Source: Thioalbus denitrificans (lineage in GTDB: Bacteria; Pseudomonadota; Gammaproteobacteria; DSM-26407). Taken from it: a DNA stretch of 64,000 nt. The notes beneath the pieces were generated by a model, which ran no database searches, was not told where the DNA came from, and saw nothing but the letters and a program-made list of their open reading frames with translations. Numbering within the stretch: position 1 is the first letter of the stretch; each line of letters opens with the position of its first letter. Below are positions 43,609-54,842 of the stretch, in pieces. The position numbers and the translations under genes were made by a program. The stretch spans positions 550,650-614,649 of the forward strand of contig NZ_QPJY01000001.1 in the NCBI RefSeq assembly GCF_003337735.1, given 5' to 3'.

Positions 43609-45036
43609 TTGAGCGAAGAACAGCGCAAAGTCGACCAGGCTGGTGTCGACGAACTGTATGCCGAGGCCGAGCACTGGCATGTCAACACGGGTGGGGAGAC
43701 CATCCACGCCAAACGGGTGCCGGGCAAGTGGCGCAACGTGAAGTGGCTGGGCAACGCCGTCTGGCTGATCTTCTTCCTGGGCCCCTACCTGCGCTGGGAT
43801 GGCCGGCAGGCGGTCCTGTTCGACATTCCCGAGCGTCAGTTCCACATCTTCAGTCTCACGGTCCTGCCCCAGGATTTCTGGATGCTGTCGCTGCTCCTGC
43901 TCTTCTTCGCCTTGCTGCTGGCCGTTTCCACGGCCCTGATCGGGCGGGTCTGGTGCGGTTTCTTCTGCTTCCAGACGGTGTGGACGGATGTCTACACCTG
44001 GATCGAGGACAGGCTGGAGGGCAATCCGCAGCAGCGCAGGAAGCTGGAAAAGGCGCCGCTGGATGCCCGCAAGTTGCGCATCAAGCTGACCAAGCACGCG
44101 CTGTGGCTGATTATCGCGGCTTTGACCGGCATCAGCTTCGCGGCCTGGTTCACCGACGCTTTCGTGCTGTGGGGCCAGATTGCGACCCTGCAGGCCAGCA
44201 CGGTGGTCTGGATCGTCATCGCCCTGTTCACCGGCGGCACCTACGTGCTGGCAGGCTACATGCGCGAACAGGCCTGTTTCTGGCTCTGCCCCTATGCGCG
44301 CATCCAGGGTGTGATGGTGGACAAGGCCACGGCCCTGCCCACCTACGACTACCGCCGCGGGGAACCGCGCGGCCGGGTCAAGAAGGGTGAGTCCGAGGCG
44401 AACCGGACCACCGGCGACTGCATCGACTGCAACCAGTGCGTGGCGGTCTGTCCCACCGGGGTCGACATCCGCCAGGGACAGCAGGAGGGGTGCATCACCT
44501 GTGCCCTGTGCCTGGATGCCTGTGACACCGTCATGGACAAGCTCGGCCGCGACCGGGGGCTGATTCGCTACATGTCCCTCGAGGAGCTGGAGGGCAAGAA
44601 GCCGGTGCCGCTGTGGAAGCGCGGGCGGGTATGGGTCTATACCGGGATCATGTCCATCGCCCTGGCTGGCGTGGCCTACGGCATCAGCACCATCTCCTCG
44701 CTGGAGCTGAAGGTGCTGCACGAGCGCCAGCCCCTGTTCGTGCTGCAGAGCGACGGCTCGGTGCAGAACAAGTACACCCTCAAGATTCTCAACAAGACCA
44801 ACTTCGACATGGACGTGGTCATCAGCGCCGAGGGTCTGGATGACATGGTGCTGGTCGGAGCGGACAAGCCGGTGACCGCGCACGGCAGCAAGGTCACGGC
44901 GACCACGGTATTCCTCCGCGTGCCGCGGGAGGAGCTGAAATCGGATTCCGAGTCCGTGGTCTTCCATATCCACAACCTGGCGAATGAGCAGTTCAGTGCC
45001 GAGCGCCAGAGCGTCTTCGTGGGCCCTCGGCGCTAG
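43609..45036 (+). CDS. ccoG: Cytochrome c oxidase accessory protein CcoG (FixG)
   Basis: Membrane Fe-S protein, a likely copper reductase in cbb3 assembly. 475 aa. TM segments near 60-80, 85-110, 160-205; conserved WCGFFCFQTVWTD and ACFWLCPYARIQG; two 4Fe-4S ferredoxin motifs with C271-C274-C277-C281 and C295-C298-C301-C305; C-terminal TM plus an Ig-like domain. The start is TTG at 43609 with AGGAG eight bases upstream; the ATG at 43601 is out of frame and meets a stop after three codons. Confidence 0.94.
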   Translation: MSEEQRKVDQAGVDELYAEAEHWHVNTGGETIHAKRVPGKWRNVKWLGNAVWLIFFLGPYLRWDGRQAVLFDIPERQFHIFSLTVLPQDFWMLSLLLLFFALLLAVSTALIGRVWCGFFCFQTVWTDVYTWIEDRLEGNPQQRRKLEKAPLDARKLRIKLTKHALWLIIAALTGISFAAWFTDAFVLWGQIATLQASTVVWIVIALFTGGTYVLAGYMREQACFWLCPYARIQGVMVDKATALPTYDYRRGEPRGRVKKGESEANRTTGDCIDCNQCVAVCPTGVDIRQGQQEGCITCALCLDACDTVMDKLGRDRGLIRYMSLEELEGKKPVPLWKRGRVWVYTGIMSIALAGVAYGISTISSLELKVLHERQPLFVLQSDGSVQNKYTLKILNKTNFDMDVVISAEGLDDMVLVGADKPVTAHGSKVTATTVFLRVPREELKSDSESVVFHIHNLANEQFSAERQSVFVGPRR

Positions 45037-45141
45037 TTCCGACGCGGCACGGGTGACGCGGCGAAGTCGGCAGGGTTGCGCCGCCAAGGCGGCATCGGGA
45101 ACCGGGCGAGGCCCGGTATGGTCAGGCCCGCAAGGGTCGGG

Positions 45142-45173
45142 GGGCGGGTGACGCAACGGTGCGTCATCCGCCC
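45142..45173 (+). other. Strong hairpin in the ccoG-ccoH gap
   Basis: A 14-bp stem with one G-U pair (45142-45155 with 45160-45173, loop ACGG; inner arms TGACGCA/TGCGTCA). Two shorter hairpins precede it (GCCGCC/GGCGGC at 45081-45094). No T tract. The 166-base gap has no gene. Likely an mRNA-stabilising or ribosome-site-shaping structure, since it ends about 30 bases before ccoH. Confidence 0.6.
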
Positions 45174-45202
45174 GGTACGTACGAGGCAGGCAGGTGCAGA
45201 CT

Positions 45203-45700
45203 ATGGCAAATCCAAATTCCGCCTGGCGCAGCCCCTGGGTCATCGGCTGGATAGGGCTGGTGGTCACGGTTCTGAGCGTCAACGCATACATGGTGTACAT
45301 GTCCTTCACGACCATGCCCGGCCTGGTCAACAGCGACTACTACGAGCAGGGTCAGAACTACGAAAAGACCATGAACGAACGGCGGGTCCGGGCCCAGGAG
45401 CTCGACCTGGATGTCCGTGCTCCAGCGCGCCCGGTGCGGAACGAGTCGGCCACCTTCCTCTACATCGCCCGTGACTCGGGCGGGGTGCCGCTGGAGGGGG
45501 AGTCGGCGACGCTGCATGCCTACCGTCCGGCCAATGAGAAGGATGATTTTTCCGTTCCGATGGTGGCTGAAGGCAACGGCCAGTATCGCGCCGAGGTGAG
45601 TTTTCCCCTCAAGGGGGTCTGGGATGTGGTGGTGAGCCTCAAGCAGGGTGACGGGGAAGTGAACGCCGCCCGCCGCGTGATGGTGCGTGATTCCCAGTAA
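45203..45700 (+). CDS. ccoH: cbb3 assembly protein CcoH (FixH)
   Basis: 165 aa with one N-terminal TM (WVIGWIGLVVTVLSVNAYMVYM), the conserved GLVNSDYYEQGQNYEKT and a periplasmic beta-domain ending GVWDVVVSLKQGDGE. Needed for cbb3 assembly in other bacteria. ATG at 45203; a GTG three codons upstream is possible. Three bases before ccoI. Confidence 0.92.
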   Translation: MANPNSAWRSPWVIGWIGLVVTVLSVNAYMVYMSFTTMPGLVNSDYYEQGQNYEKTMNERRVRAQELDLDVRAPARPVRNESATFLYIARDSGGVPLEGESATLHAYRPANEKDDFSVPMVAEGNGQYRAEVSFPLKGVWDVVVSLKQGDGEVNAARRVMVRDSQ

Positions 45701-45703
45701 CCC

Positions 45704-48220
45704 GTGGCGGTGACCCAGCCCCAGCCCCAGGCGCGACTCACGACGCCCGCGGCCGCCGAGGAGGAGGCCTCCGGGGAGCAGTGTTTCCACTGCGGACTGC
45801 CCCTGCCCGCGCCCGGTGAAATCGTCCGGGCGGAGGTGGATGGTGCGGGGCGGGAGTTCTGCTGTCACGGCTGTGAGGCCGTCTGCCAGGCCATCTACGC
45901 CGCCGGCCTGGAGGGCTTCTATCGCCGTACGCCCGATGGCGTGCTCCTCGGGCCTCCGCCCGAGCCGCCGCGCGAGACCCGGGTCTTCGACCTGGACGAG
46001 GTGCAGTCGGAGTTCATCCACGAACTCGGTGCCGAGCGCGAAATCAACCTGCTGGTGGAGGGCATCCACTGCGCCGCCTGCGTGTGGCTGATCGAGCGCG
46101 CCCTGGGGCGCCTGGACGGCGTGCTCAAGGCCCAGGTGAACCTGGCCGGCAAGCGGCTCAAGGTGCGCTGGGACAACGGCCGGGTCCATCTCTCCGACAT
46201 CATCCGCCGCCTGGGCGAGATCGGCTACGCAGCCGTCCCCTTCGATCCCGAGGTGGCGGAGGGACGGCTGAACCGGCAGAACCGGGCGATGCTCTACCGC
46301 ATCGCCTTTGCCGGTTTCGCCATGATGAACATGCTCTGGGTCTCCATCTCCCTGTATGCCGGGGCGGCGGAAGGGGAGATGCGCGACCTGTTCCACTGGG
46401 TGGGCCTGTTCCTGGCCACGCCCACCCTGTTCTACTCGGGGTTCCCCTTCTTCCGCGGCGCCTGGACCGGGTTGCGCTCGCTGCACCTGTCCATGGACCT
46501 GCCCATCGCCATCGGCGCCGGCATCACCTACCTCTACTCCACCTATGTCACCGTGTTCCGGCCGCCGGTGGGCGAGGTCTACTTCGACACCGTGGTGAAC
46601 TTCGTCTTCGTCATCCTGGTGGGGCGCTACCTGGAGTCCCTGTCCCGGCGGCAGGCCGTCTCCTCGACCCAGCGGCTGATGGACCTGCAGCCGAAGGTGG
46701 CGGCGGTGCTGCGCGACGGGGGGGAGGAGGTCGTGCCCGTGCGGGCCGTCAAGCCCGGCGAGCTGGTGCTGGTGCGTCCGGGCGAGAAGCTGCCGGTGGA
46801 CGGCGAGGTGATCGAGGGCCGCAGCGGCGTGGACGAGTCCATGCTCAGCGGCGAATCGATGCCGGTGGAGAAGGGCCCCGGAGACCGGGTGGCCGCCGGC
46901 ACGGTGAACGTCCGCAGCACATTGAAGGTGCGCACCGAGCAGGTGCTGCGGGACACGGCGCTGGGACGGATCATCCGGCTGGTGGAGGATGCCCAGGCCT
47001 CCAAGGCGCCCATCCAGTGCACGGCCGACCGCATCGTGCCCTGGTTCGTGGCGGTGACCCTGCTGCTCGGCCTGTTCACTTTCCTGCTCTGGCACGGGGA
47101 CGGGATCGACAAGGCGCTGATGGCGGCCACCGCGGTGCTCATCATCACCTGTCCGTGCGCCTTCGGCCTGGCCACCCCCATGGCCATCGCCGTGGCGTCC
47201 GGCTTCGGCGCACGCCACGGCATCCTGGTCAAGAACGGCGAGGTGCTGGAGACGCTCTCGGGCATCGACCACGTGGTGCTGGACAAGACCGGGACCCTGA
47301 CCGAGGGCAGCATGTCGGTGACCAGCATCGAGGTGGCCGACGGGGCGCTGGATGCCGATGGCCTGCTGGCCCGGGTGGCGGCCATCGAGGTCCAGTCCGA
47401 GCACAGCATCGCCGATGCCATGGTGGCCGCGGCGCGGGCGCGCAACCTGGGCCCGGATCGCCATGGCGTGAGCGAGTTCAACAACCATCCGGGCATGGGC
47501 GTGAGTGCCCGGCTGGAGGGGCGGCGCTGGGTGGCCGGCACCCTGAGCCTGCTGCAGCGGGAAGGCGTCGTGCCGGACCCGGGGCTGCTGGAGCGGGCCC
47601 GGGTGCTGGAGGCCGAGGTGGTGACCTGCGTGCACGTGGCGGTGGATGGCCGTCACGTGGGCCTCGTCGGGGTGTCCGACCGGCTGCGTCCCGACGCCCT
47701 GGAGCTGGTGGCGGGCCTGCGGGCCGAGGGCATCGGCATGACCCTGCTTACCGGTGACCGGCGCGGGGTCGCCGAGGCGGTGGCGCAGCAGCTCGGCGGC
47801 ATGGAGGTGCTGGCCGAGGTGCTGCCCCAGGACAAGGACCGGGTCGTCGGCGAGCTGCGCGGGCGCGGCCTGCGGGTGGCGATGGTCGGGGACGGGATCA
47901 ACGATGCCCCCGCGCTCATCCGCGCCGATGTGGGCATCGCGCTCGGCTCGGGGACCGACGTCTCCATCGAGAGCGCCAGCATCGTGCTGATGAGCAACGA
48001 GCTGCGCAAGGTGCTGATGGCGGTGCGCCTGTCCCGGCGCACACTGCGCACCATCCGCCAGAACATCGGCATCTCCTTTACCTACAATCTCATCATGGTG
48101 CCGCTGGCGGTAATGGCCTACATCACGCCGCTGCTGGCGGCCATCTCCATGCCGATCAGCTCGCTGCTGGTGATCGGCAACGCGGCGCGCATCCGGACCC
48201 TGTTCCGGGACCGCGCCTGA
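45704..48220 (+). CDS. ccoI: CcoI copper-translocating P-type ATPase
   Basis: Inner-membrane copper ATPase supplying Cu to the cbb3 CuB site. 838 aa. N-terminal Zn-ribbon-like CFHCGLPL (C27, C30) and [12 protein letters not shown] motif CAAC (123-126); TM copper site CPC (483-485); phosphorylated D527 in [15 protein letters not shown] and the final TM pair. GTG start, three bases after ccoH. Order ccoG-H-I-S is canonical. Confidence 0.96.
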   Translation: MAVTQPQPQARLTTPAAAEEEASGEQCFHCGLPLPAPGEIVRAEVDGAGREFCCHGCEAVCQAIYAAGLEGFYRRTPDGVLLGPPPEPPRETRVFDLDEVQSEFIHELGAEREINLLVEGIHCAACVWLIERALGRLDGVLKAQVNLAGKRLKVRWDNGRVHLSDIIRRLGEIGYAAVPFDPEVAEGRLNRQNRAMLYRIAFAGFAMMNMLWVSISLYAGAAEGEMRDLFHWVGLFLATPTLFYSGFPFFRGAWTGLRSLHLSMDLPIAIGAGITYLYSTYVTVFRPPVGEVYFDTVVNFVFVILVGRYLESLSRRQAVSSTQRLMDLQPKVAAVLRDGGEEVVPVRAVKPGELVLVRPGEKLPVDGEVIEGRSGVDESMLSGESMPVEKGPGDRVAAGTVNVRSTLKVRTEQVLRDTALGRIIRLVEDAQASKAPIQCTADRIVPWFVAVTLLLGLFTFLLWHGDGIDKALMAATAVLIITCPCAFGLATPMAIAVASGFGARHGILVKNGEVLETLSGIDHVVLDKTGTLTEGSMSVTSIEVADGALDADGLLARVAAIEVQSEHSIADAMVAAARARNLGPDRHGVSEFNNHPGMGVSARLEGRRWVAGTLSLLQREGVVPDPGLLERARVLEAEVVTCVHVAVDGRHVGLVGVSDRLRPDALELVAGLRAEGIGMTLLTGDRRGVAEAVAQQLGGMEVLAEVLPQDKDRVVGELRGRGLRVAMVGDGINDAPALIRADVGIALGSGTDVSIESASIVLMSNELRKVLMAVRLSRRTLRTIRQNIGISFTYNLIMVPLAVMAYITPLLAAISMPISSLLVIGNAARIRTLFRDRA

Positions 48221-48366
48221 GGCGGTTCTTCAAGCCGGACCCGGTCGGATCCGGACCCCTGTCACCGCCGCCACTGCGCGGGGCAACCTGCGAGCGGCTG
48301 GCCGGCTGCATGTGCTGCCGGTGATGACGCCACTGGGGCGGCAATGAACGAAGAGAGTGTGTGACG

Positions 48367-48624
48367 ATGGATGTGATCTACGGTCTGTTGCCGGGGGTTC
48401 TGCTGTTCGGCCTGGTGGTGGTGGGTGTCCTGTTCTGGGCGGCCAGGAGCGGTCAGTTCGACGACCTGGAAGGCGAGGCCCACCGCATCCTCATGGACGA
48501 GGATCTGGATGAGGAGCAGGACCGGGGCGGCCGGAGCAAGGCCGGGGCACCCCAGGGTGACGCCCCGGGAGAGGGCGGGGCGGCTCCGGAGCAGGCGGAG
48601 GAAGAGCCGCGGACCCGCAAGTGA
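48367..48624 (+). CDS. ccoS: cbb3 assembly protein CcoS
   Basis: 85 aa. MDVIYGLLPGVLLFGLVVVG is the single TM; WAARSGQFDDLEGEAHRILMDED is the CcoS signature. The tail is longer than usual, a Gly/Glu-rich charged stretch. The ATG at 48367 is preferred to a GTG two codons earlier because family members begin MD(V/I). Last of the locus. Confidence 0.93.
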   Translation: MDVIYGLLPGVLLFGLVVVGVLFWAARSGQFDDLEGEAHRILMDEDLDEEQDRGGRSKAGAPQGDAPGEGGAAPEQAEEEPRTRK

Positions 48625-48677
48625 GCCCCGTGGCGCGGAGTTGAGGCCGGCGGGCGGCCGGAACCGCGCCGGTACCC

Positions 48678-49352
48678 CTACTCGGACGTCCGCTCCAGGG
48701 GTTCACTCAGCTGGGTGAAATCTTCCGGCAGGGCGTACTGGATGACGGTCTTCCCGTCGCCGGCCACGGCGACGTCGATGCCCCGCGTCGGGTAGAGCCA
48801 GTGGGTGACCCCGCTGCCGTCCACCCGCTTCTCCGCGGCGGCTCCGAAGCGCTTGCCGATGATCTCCTCGTCGAGGCGGGCGCTCGGGAGGTAGGTGATG
48901 TGGTGCACGGGCAGCGCCGCGGCGGCTGCGATGTCGTCAGGATGCAGCGTGACCCGCCGCTGGCCCTCGGCCAGGGTGCTGATGCGCAGGCCGCGGGTGT
49001 ACATCCCCTCCAGCTGCGCCCGGGGAGCCGCCAGAACGACCACCATCTTCGCCTTGAGGCCCTTCAGGCTCACCTCCTGGAAGAAGGCCTCGAGATCCAG
49101 CCGGCCGGCGTCGGTGGTGAAGAGGCTGAGCTCGCCCTGCTCCTGGAGCTTGGCGCGGACCTCGGCCAGCGTGGTCCGCCCCAGGGTGAAGCCGAACGCC
49201 GTGGTGCTGCCGTCGGGGTTCACCGTCACCGACCAGGGCAGGGTCTCGGCGCCGTGGCGGGGACGATCGCCGCTGGGCACCAGGATCAGGTAGGCCGCGC
49301 CCGCCAGCAGGACCAGGACGAGGATGACGCGGAGCAGGATTGTCTTCGACAT
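48678..49352 (-). CDS. Membrane-anchored protein of unknown function
   Basis: 224 aa. One N-terminal hydrophobic segment (ILLRVILVLVLLAGAAYLIL) anchors a periplasmic domain with mixed alpha/beta pattern; no cysteine and no motif I recognise. FGFTLGRTTLAEVRAKL resembles a lipoprotein-like/BamE-type ligand segment only superficially. Convergent with ccoS (53 bases) and 130 bases after rpoH on the same strand. I cannot assign a function. Confidence 0.65.
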   Translation of the reverse strand: MSKTILLRVILVLVLLAGAAYLILVPSGDRPRHGAETLPWSVTVNPDGSTTAFGFTLGRTTLAEVRAKLQEQGELSLFTTDAGRLDLEAFFQEVSLKGLKAKMVVVLAAPRAQLEGMYTRGLRISTLAEGQRRVTLHPDDIAAAAALPVHHITYLPSARLDEEIIGKRFGAAAEKRVDGSGVTHWLYPTRGIDVAVAGDGKTVIQYALPEDFTQLSEPLERTSE

Positions 49353-49485
49353 GTGCGTGTGCGGTTCCCTTGCAGAGGGTGCAGTGTACCCGCCGGCGCG
49401 GATATTTTCAGCCCGGCGTCGTTGCGGGAGAGCGGTGGGGTGCGGCGGTGCGTGCCCCCGGCCGGCGGGGCGGGGGCGTTGTGCC

Positions 49486-50346
49486 TCAGGCGGGAACGAC
49501 GGCCAGGCGCAGCTTGCGCAGGGCGTTCTGCTCCAGCTGGCGGATGCGCTCGGCGGAGACCCGGTACTTGTCGGCGAGATCCTGCAGGGTGGCCTTCTCG
49601 CCGTCGGTCAGCCAGCGGCGCTGGATGATCTCCTGGCTGCGCTCGTCGAGGCCGGCGAGACTCTCCTCGAGCCGGGCCAGGCTGTGCTCGCGCCAGTCAT
49701 CGCTCTCCGCCTGTTCGGCAGGATCGAAGCGGCGGTCTTCCAGGTAGTGGACCGGCGCGGGCGGCGCGTGATCGTCGCTGTCCTCGCTGTGGCCGTCGAA
49801 GGCGGCGTCGTGGGCCGCCAGGCGGGCCTCCATCTCCAGGACCGTCTCGGGCTTGACCCCCAGGTCCTTCGCCACCGCGTTCACCTCCTCGCGGGTGAAC
49901 CAGCCGAGGCGCTGCTTGGCGTTGCGCAGGTTGAAGAACAGCTTGCGCTGGGCCTTGGTGGTGGCCACCTTGACGATGCGCCAGTTGCGCAGGATGAATT
50001 CGTGCATCTCGGCCCGGATCCAGTGTACGGCGAAGGAGACCAGGCGCACGCCCACGTCCGGGTCGTAGCGCTTGACCGCCTTCATGAGGCCGATGTTGCC
50101 TTCCTGGATCAGGTCGGACTGCTGCAGGCCGTAGCCGTTGTAGCCGCGGGCGATGCGGACCACGAAGCGCAGGTGGGACATGACCAGGGCGCGGGCGGCG
50201 TCCAGGTCGTGCTCGTCGCGCAGCCGCAGCGCCAGCTCCCGTTCCTCCTCGGCGCTGAGCATGGGCAGCCGGTTGACGGCCTCGACATAGGCCTCCAGGC
50301 TGCCGGTCGGCAGGCTCATCTCCAGTTTCTGTAACGCGGTGCTCAT
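49486..50346 (-). CDS. rpoH: RNA polymerase sigma-32 (heat-shock sigma factor)
   Basis: 286 aa. Region 2 ([36 protein letters not shown]), the RpoH box QRKLFFNLR at 133-141 that sets it apart from other sigma factors, and region 4 ([20 protein letters not shown]). ATG at 50346 with GGGAGG five bases upstream; the frame extends further up as non-conserved sequence. A perfect CIRCE element stands 74 bases upstream. After ftsX, as in E. coli ftsY-E-X-rpoH. Confidence 0.97.
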   Translation of the reverse strand: MSTALQKLEMSLPTGSLEAYVEAVNRLPMLSAEEERELALRLRDEHDLDAARALVMSHLRFVVRIARGYNGYGLQQSDLIQEGNIGLMKAVKRYDPDVGVRLVSFAVHWIRAEMHEFILRNWRIVKVATTKAQRKLFFNLRNAKQRLGWFTREEVNAVAKDLGVKPETVLEMEARLAAHDAAFDGHSEDSDDHAPPAPVHYLEDRRFDPAEQAESDDWREHSLARLEESLAGLDERSQEIIQRRWLTDGEKATLQDLADKYRVSAERIRQLEQNALRKLRLAVVPA

Positions 50347-50419
50347 AGTCCTCCCGGCGGCACGTTGAAACCCCGCGTCACCCTTGCGGGTGCCCGGGGT
50401 CCGGTCGTCTGACCCGATT

Positions 50420-50446
50420 TTAGCACTCACGGAGTGTGAGTGCTAA
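50420..50446. promoter_or_regulatory. CIRCE element (HrcA operator) upstream of rpoH
   Basis: TTAGCACTC, nine bases, GAGTGCTAA: a perfect match to the CIRCE consensus TTAGCACTC-N9-GAGTGCTAA. It lies between ftsX and rpoH, 74 bases before the rpoH ATG, and suggests repression of rpoH by HrcA. Confidence 0.92.
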
Positions 50447-50496
50447 GGGGGGTGAAAAGTTCCCGTCACGGGGTCGGCGTAATCCCCGGGGGCGGC

Positions 50497-51518
50497 TCAG
50501 GTGGGTTCGATGGACTTCAGGTGGCGACCCACGGCGAGCCAGGCCCCGGCCAGGCCCAGCACCACGGCGAAGGCGAGCAGCGCCAGCACCTCGGTCGCGG
50601 CGAGGCCGCGCAGGGTGAAGCCGCTCTGGTAGAGCAGCGCCAGGCGCTGGACCGGGGCATGCAGCCAGCCCAGCGACAGCGCCACCAGCAGCCAGGCCAC
50701 GCTCCCTCCGGCCAGGCCGTACCAGAGACCGGTATAGAGGAATGGCCGGCGCACGAAGCCGTCGGTGGCGCCCACCAGCTTCATCACCACGATCTCCTCG
50801 CGCCGGTTCTCGATGGCCAGCCGGATGGTGTTGCCGATGACCAGGATCACGGCCAGGCCGAGCAGGGCGCCGATCACCATCACGGCCCGCCACACCAGCT
50901 CCATGAGGGCGTAGAGCCGCTGGATCCACTCCAGGTCCAGCCGGGCCAGCTCCACCCCCGGCAGCGCCTGCAGCTCCTCGCGCAGTCGCTCCAGCGCCTT
51001 GGGCTTGGCTACCTCATCTGCCGGGCTCACCACCAACGTGGCCGGAAGGGGGTTTTCGCCCAGGCTGTCGATGGCGATGTCGAGTCCCGACGCCTGGCGG
51101 AACTCCGCCAGCGCCTCGTCACGGGTGATGTAGCGGACCGAGGCCACCTCCGGGCGCCCTTCGATGCGCCGGGCCAGTCCGCGGGCCTCGCTGTCGGGGA
51201 CGCTGAGCCGCAGGTAGAGGGAGATCCGGGCGGCGCCCTCCCAGGTGTCGCTCAGCTGCCGGGCGTTGGCCAGCACCAGGTGCAGGGCCGCCGGCAGGGC
51301 CAGCGCGATGCCGAGCACCAGCACCGTCATCAGGTTGCCGAGCGGCGCGCGGACCAGGCGGCCGAGGCTGCCCACCAGGGCCTGCAGGTGGTGGGTGAGC
51401 CAGGTCCGGGGCAGGCGGCGCCAGGACGAGGCTTCCCCGCCCCGTCGCTGCCGGCGCTCGCGGGGCGGTTTCCGGGCCCGCTCCGGGGAGCGGCGTTCCG
51501 GCTTGCGGGTGGCCATGC

Positions 51519-51522
<4 letters not shown>
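50497..51522 (-). CDS. ftsX: Cell-division ABC permease FtsX
   Basis: 341 aa. A long Arg-rich cytosolic N-terminus (about 45 residues), TM1 (NLMTVLVLGIALALPAAL), the periplasmic domain that signals to EnvC (encoded at 30.5 kb), and three more TMs with the FtsX domain (NTIRLAIENRREEIVVMKLVGA). Overlaps ftsE by four bases. Confidence 0.95.
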
Positions 51523-52187
<665 letters not shown>

Positions 52188-52337
52188 GGTCTGGTCCGGC
52201 CGGAGCGCGACGGTAAGCGGGAATGTATCGTCACGTTGTGGTGGCGCATTGTGGGTCCATGGAACGAAACGCAGGCAGGCGGCCGCGGGGCGCGGTGCCG
52301 CCGGCGGGGGATGGGCGTTTCCGGTGCCGGCCGGCCG

Positions 52338-53321
52338 CTACTCCGGCTCGCGGGCCAGCAGGGCCTCGACGAAGGCCTCGGCCCCGAACGGGCGCAGATC
52401 GTCGATGGTCTCGCCCACGCCCACGAAACGGATGGGCAGGCCCATCTTCTTGGCGATGGCGAAGATGATGCCGCCCTTGGCGGTGCCGTCCATCTTGGTG
52501 AGGGTGATGCCGGTGACGTTCACCGCGGCGTGAAACTGCTCGGCCTGGGCCAGGCCGTTCTGCCCGGTGCCGGCGTCCAGCACCAGCATCACCTCGTGGG
52601 GGGCCGACGGGTCGAGCTTGGTGATGACGCGCTTGACCTTGACCAGCTCCTCCATCAGGTTGCTCTTGGTGTGCAGGCGCCCGGCGGTGTCGGCGATGAG
52701 CACGTCGATGCCGCGGGCCCTGGCCGCCGCCACCGCGTCGTAGATGACCGAGGCGCTGTCCGCGCCGGTGTGCTGGGCGATGACCGGGATGCCGTTGCGC
52801 TCGCCCCAGACCTGCAGCTGCTCCACCGCCGCGGCGCGGAAGGTGTCGCCGGCGGCCAGCATGACGCTGCGGCCCTCGGCCTGGAAGCGCCGGGCCAGCT
52901 TGCCGATGGTGGTGGTCTTGCCGGCGCCGTTCACCCCCACCATCAGCAGCACGTAGGGGCGTTGTTCGGTGTCCGGAACCAGCGGCACGTCGACCGGCCG
53001 CAGCAGGCCGAGCATGTTCTCGCGCAGCGCCGCGTAGAGGGCGTCGGCGTCGTCCAGCTGCTTGCGCGCCAGGCGCGCGGTCAGGTCGGCGATGATCTGG
53101 CTGGTGGCCTCCACGCCCACGTCCGCCATCAGCAGGTGGGTCTCGATCTCCTCCAGCAGCTCGTCGTCGATCCGGCGCCGCCGCGCGACCAGCTCGCCCA
53201 CGTCCATGAGCAGCACCTCGCGGGTGCGCCGCAGGCCGCTCTTGAGGCGTGACATGATGCCGGACTTCTTCTCCTCCGGCGCCTTGTGCTCTTCGTCTCT
53301 GTCTTTTCTGAACCCGAACAT
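52338..53321 (-). CDS. ftsY: Signal recognition particle receptor FtsY
   Basis: 327 aa. Short acidic/basic A region, N domain, then the G domain: [44 protein letters not shown]. Docks SRP-ribosome complexes at SecYEG. The A region is short compared with E. coli. Divergent from the M16 peptidase genes. Confidence 0.97.
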   Translation of the reverse strand: MFGFRKDRDEEHKAPEEKKSGIMSRLKSGLRRTREVLLMDVGELVARRRRIDDELLEEIETHLLMADVGVEATSQIIADLTARLARKQLDDADALYAALRENMLGLLRPVDVPLVPDTEQRPYVLLMVGVNGAGKTTTIGKLARRFQAEGRSVMLAAGDTFRAAAVEQLQVWGERNGIPVIAQHTGADSASVIYDAVAAARARGIDVLIADTAGRLHTKSNLMEELVKVKRVITKLDPSAPHEVMLVLDAGTGQNGLAQAEQFHAAVNVTGITLTKMDGTAKGGIIFAIAKKMGLPIRFVGVGETIDDLRPFGAEAFVEALLAREPE

Positions 53322-53462
53322 GTCCGTGCTGTCTGAATGGCAACGATGCGGAAGGGGCGAGGTGCTGCCACCTGTTGGGATGGGCTATCCTAGCACTCCC
53401 CTCCCCATTCCGATAACCCGCCCGGGACCCATGCGACAATTCTGCCAGGAGAACATTGCGGC

Positions 53463-54842
53463 ATGCTGAAACGCCTGTTGCTCCCCGCCCTGTGGGCCGC
53501 GCTGCTGCCGTGGTCCGCCCATGCCGAGGTCGCGGAATACACCCTCGACAACGGCATGAAAGTCATCGTCAAGGAGGACCACCGGGCCCCGGTGGTGGTC
53601 TCCCAGGTCTGGTACCGGGTGGGTTCGAGCTACGAGCCGGCCGGGCTGACCGGGATCTCCCACATGCTCGAGCACATGATGTTCAAGGGCACCGAGGCGC
53701 ACCCGGCGGGCGAGTTCTCGCGCATCATCGCCGAGAACGGCGGCAGCGAGAACGCCTTCACCAGCCGCGACGCCACCGCCTACTACCAGCAGCTGGAGAA
53801 GAGCCGCCTGGCGGTGAGCTTCGAGCTTGAGGCCGACCGGATGCGCAACCTGCAGCTGCCGGAGGCGGAGTTCCTGAAGGAGCGCCAGGTGGTGGCCGAG
53901 GAGCGGCGCCTGCGCACCGAGGACGATCCCCAGTCGCTCGCCTACGAGCGTTTCAACGCCCTGGCCTACCTGGAGAGCCCCTACCGGCAGCCGGTCATCG
54001 GCTGGATGAACGACATCCAGAACTACACGGTGGAGGACCTGCGCGCCTGGTACCGGCGCTGGTACGCGCCCAACAACGCCATCCTGGTGGTGGTGGGCGA
54101 CGTGCGGGCCGAGGCGGTCCTGGCCCTGGCCCGGGAGCACTTCGGCCCGCTCGCCCCCTCGGAGCCGGCCGCCCTCAAGCCCCGGCGCGAGCCGGAACAG
54201 CTGGGCGAGCGGCGGGTCACCGTGCGGCTGCCGGCGCGCCTGCCCTACCTGATCATGGGCTACCATGTGCCGGTGGTCGGCCAGGCGGAGACGGCGTGGG
54301 AGCCCTACGCCCTGGCGGTCCTGGCCGGCATTCTCGACGGCGGCGACAGCGCGCGGCTGGCCCGGGAGCTGGTGCGCGGCAGCCAGGTGGCGGCCAGCGC
54401 CGGGGCCGGCTACGGCGCCTTCGCGCGCCTGCCGGGCCTGTTCCAGCTCGAGGGGGTGCCCGCCAACGGTCACGGCGTGGCGGCGCTGGAGGCCGCCTTC
54501 CGCGACCAGGTGCGGCAGCTGCAGGAGCGGCCGGTGGACGGGGCCGAACTGGCGCGGGTCAAGGCCCAGGTGGTGGCGGGCGACGTCTTCGGCCGCGATT
54601 CGGTGCAGTACCAGGCCATCCGCATCGGCCGGCTGGAGAGCATCGGCCTGGACTGGCGCCTGATGGACGGGTACGTCGACCGCATCCGCGCGGTCACCGC
54701 CGAACAGGTCCGGGCGGTGGCGCGCAAGTACCTGACCGGAGACAACCTCACCGTGGCGGTGCTGGAGCCGCAGCCGACCGCCGAGGGCGCGCGCGAGCCG
54801 CGCCCCGTGCCGCAGGGAGGGGCCCGCGATGAGCAATCCTGA
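53463..54842 (+). CDS. M16 zinc peptidase, catalytic subunit
   Basis: 459 aa, signal peptide (LLLPALWAALLPWSAHA). The inverted zinc motif HMLEH is at 67-71 (GISHMLEHMMFKGT), with the distal Glu in the segment about 75 residues on (KERQVVAEERRLRTED). Processing-peptidase/pitrilysin-type, in the periplasm. Forms a pair with the next gene (14-base overlap), as in two-subunit M16B peptidases. Confidence 0.93.
   Translation: MLKRLLLPALWAALLPWSAHAEVAEYTLDNGMKVIVKEDHRAPVVVSQVWYRVGSSYEPAGLTGISHMLEHMMFKGTEAHPAGEFSRIIAENGGSENAFTSRDATAYYQQLEKSRLAVSFELEADRMRNLQLPEAEFLKERQVVAEERRLRTEDDPQSLAYERFNALAYLESPYRQPVIGWMNDIQNYTVEDLRAWYRRWYAPNNAILVVVGDVRAEAVLALAREHFGPLAPSEPAALKPRREPEQLGERRVTVRLPARLPYLIMGYHVPVVGQAETAWEPYALAVLAGILDGGDSARLARELVRGSQVAASAGAGYGAFARLPGLFQLEGVPANGHGVAALEAAFRDQVRQLQERPVDGAELARVKAQVVAGDVFGRDSVQYQAIRIGRLESIGLDWRLMDGYVDRIRAVTAEQVRAVARKYLTGDNLTVAVLEPQPTAEGAREPRPVPQGGARDEQS

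Noticed and set aside
43601-43612. ATG at 43601 as ccoG start
   Set aside because: Out of frame; it reads only three codons before a stop. The TTG at 43609 has the correct frame and ribosome-site spacing.
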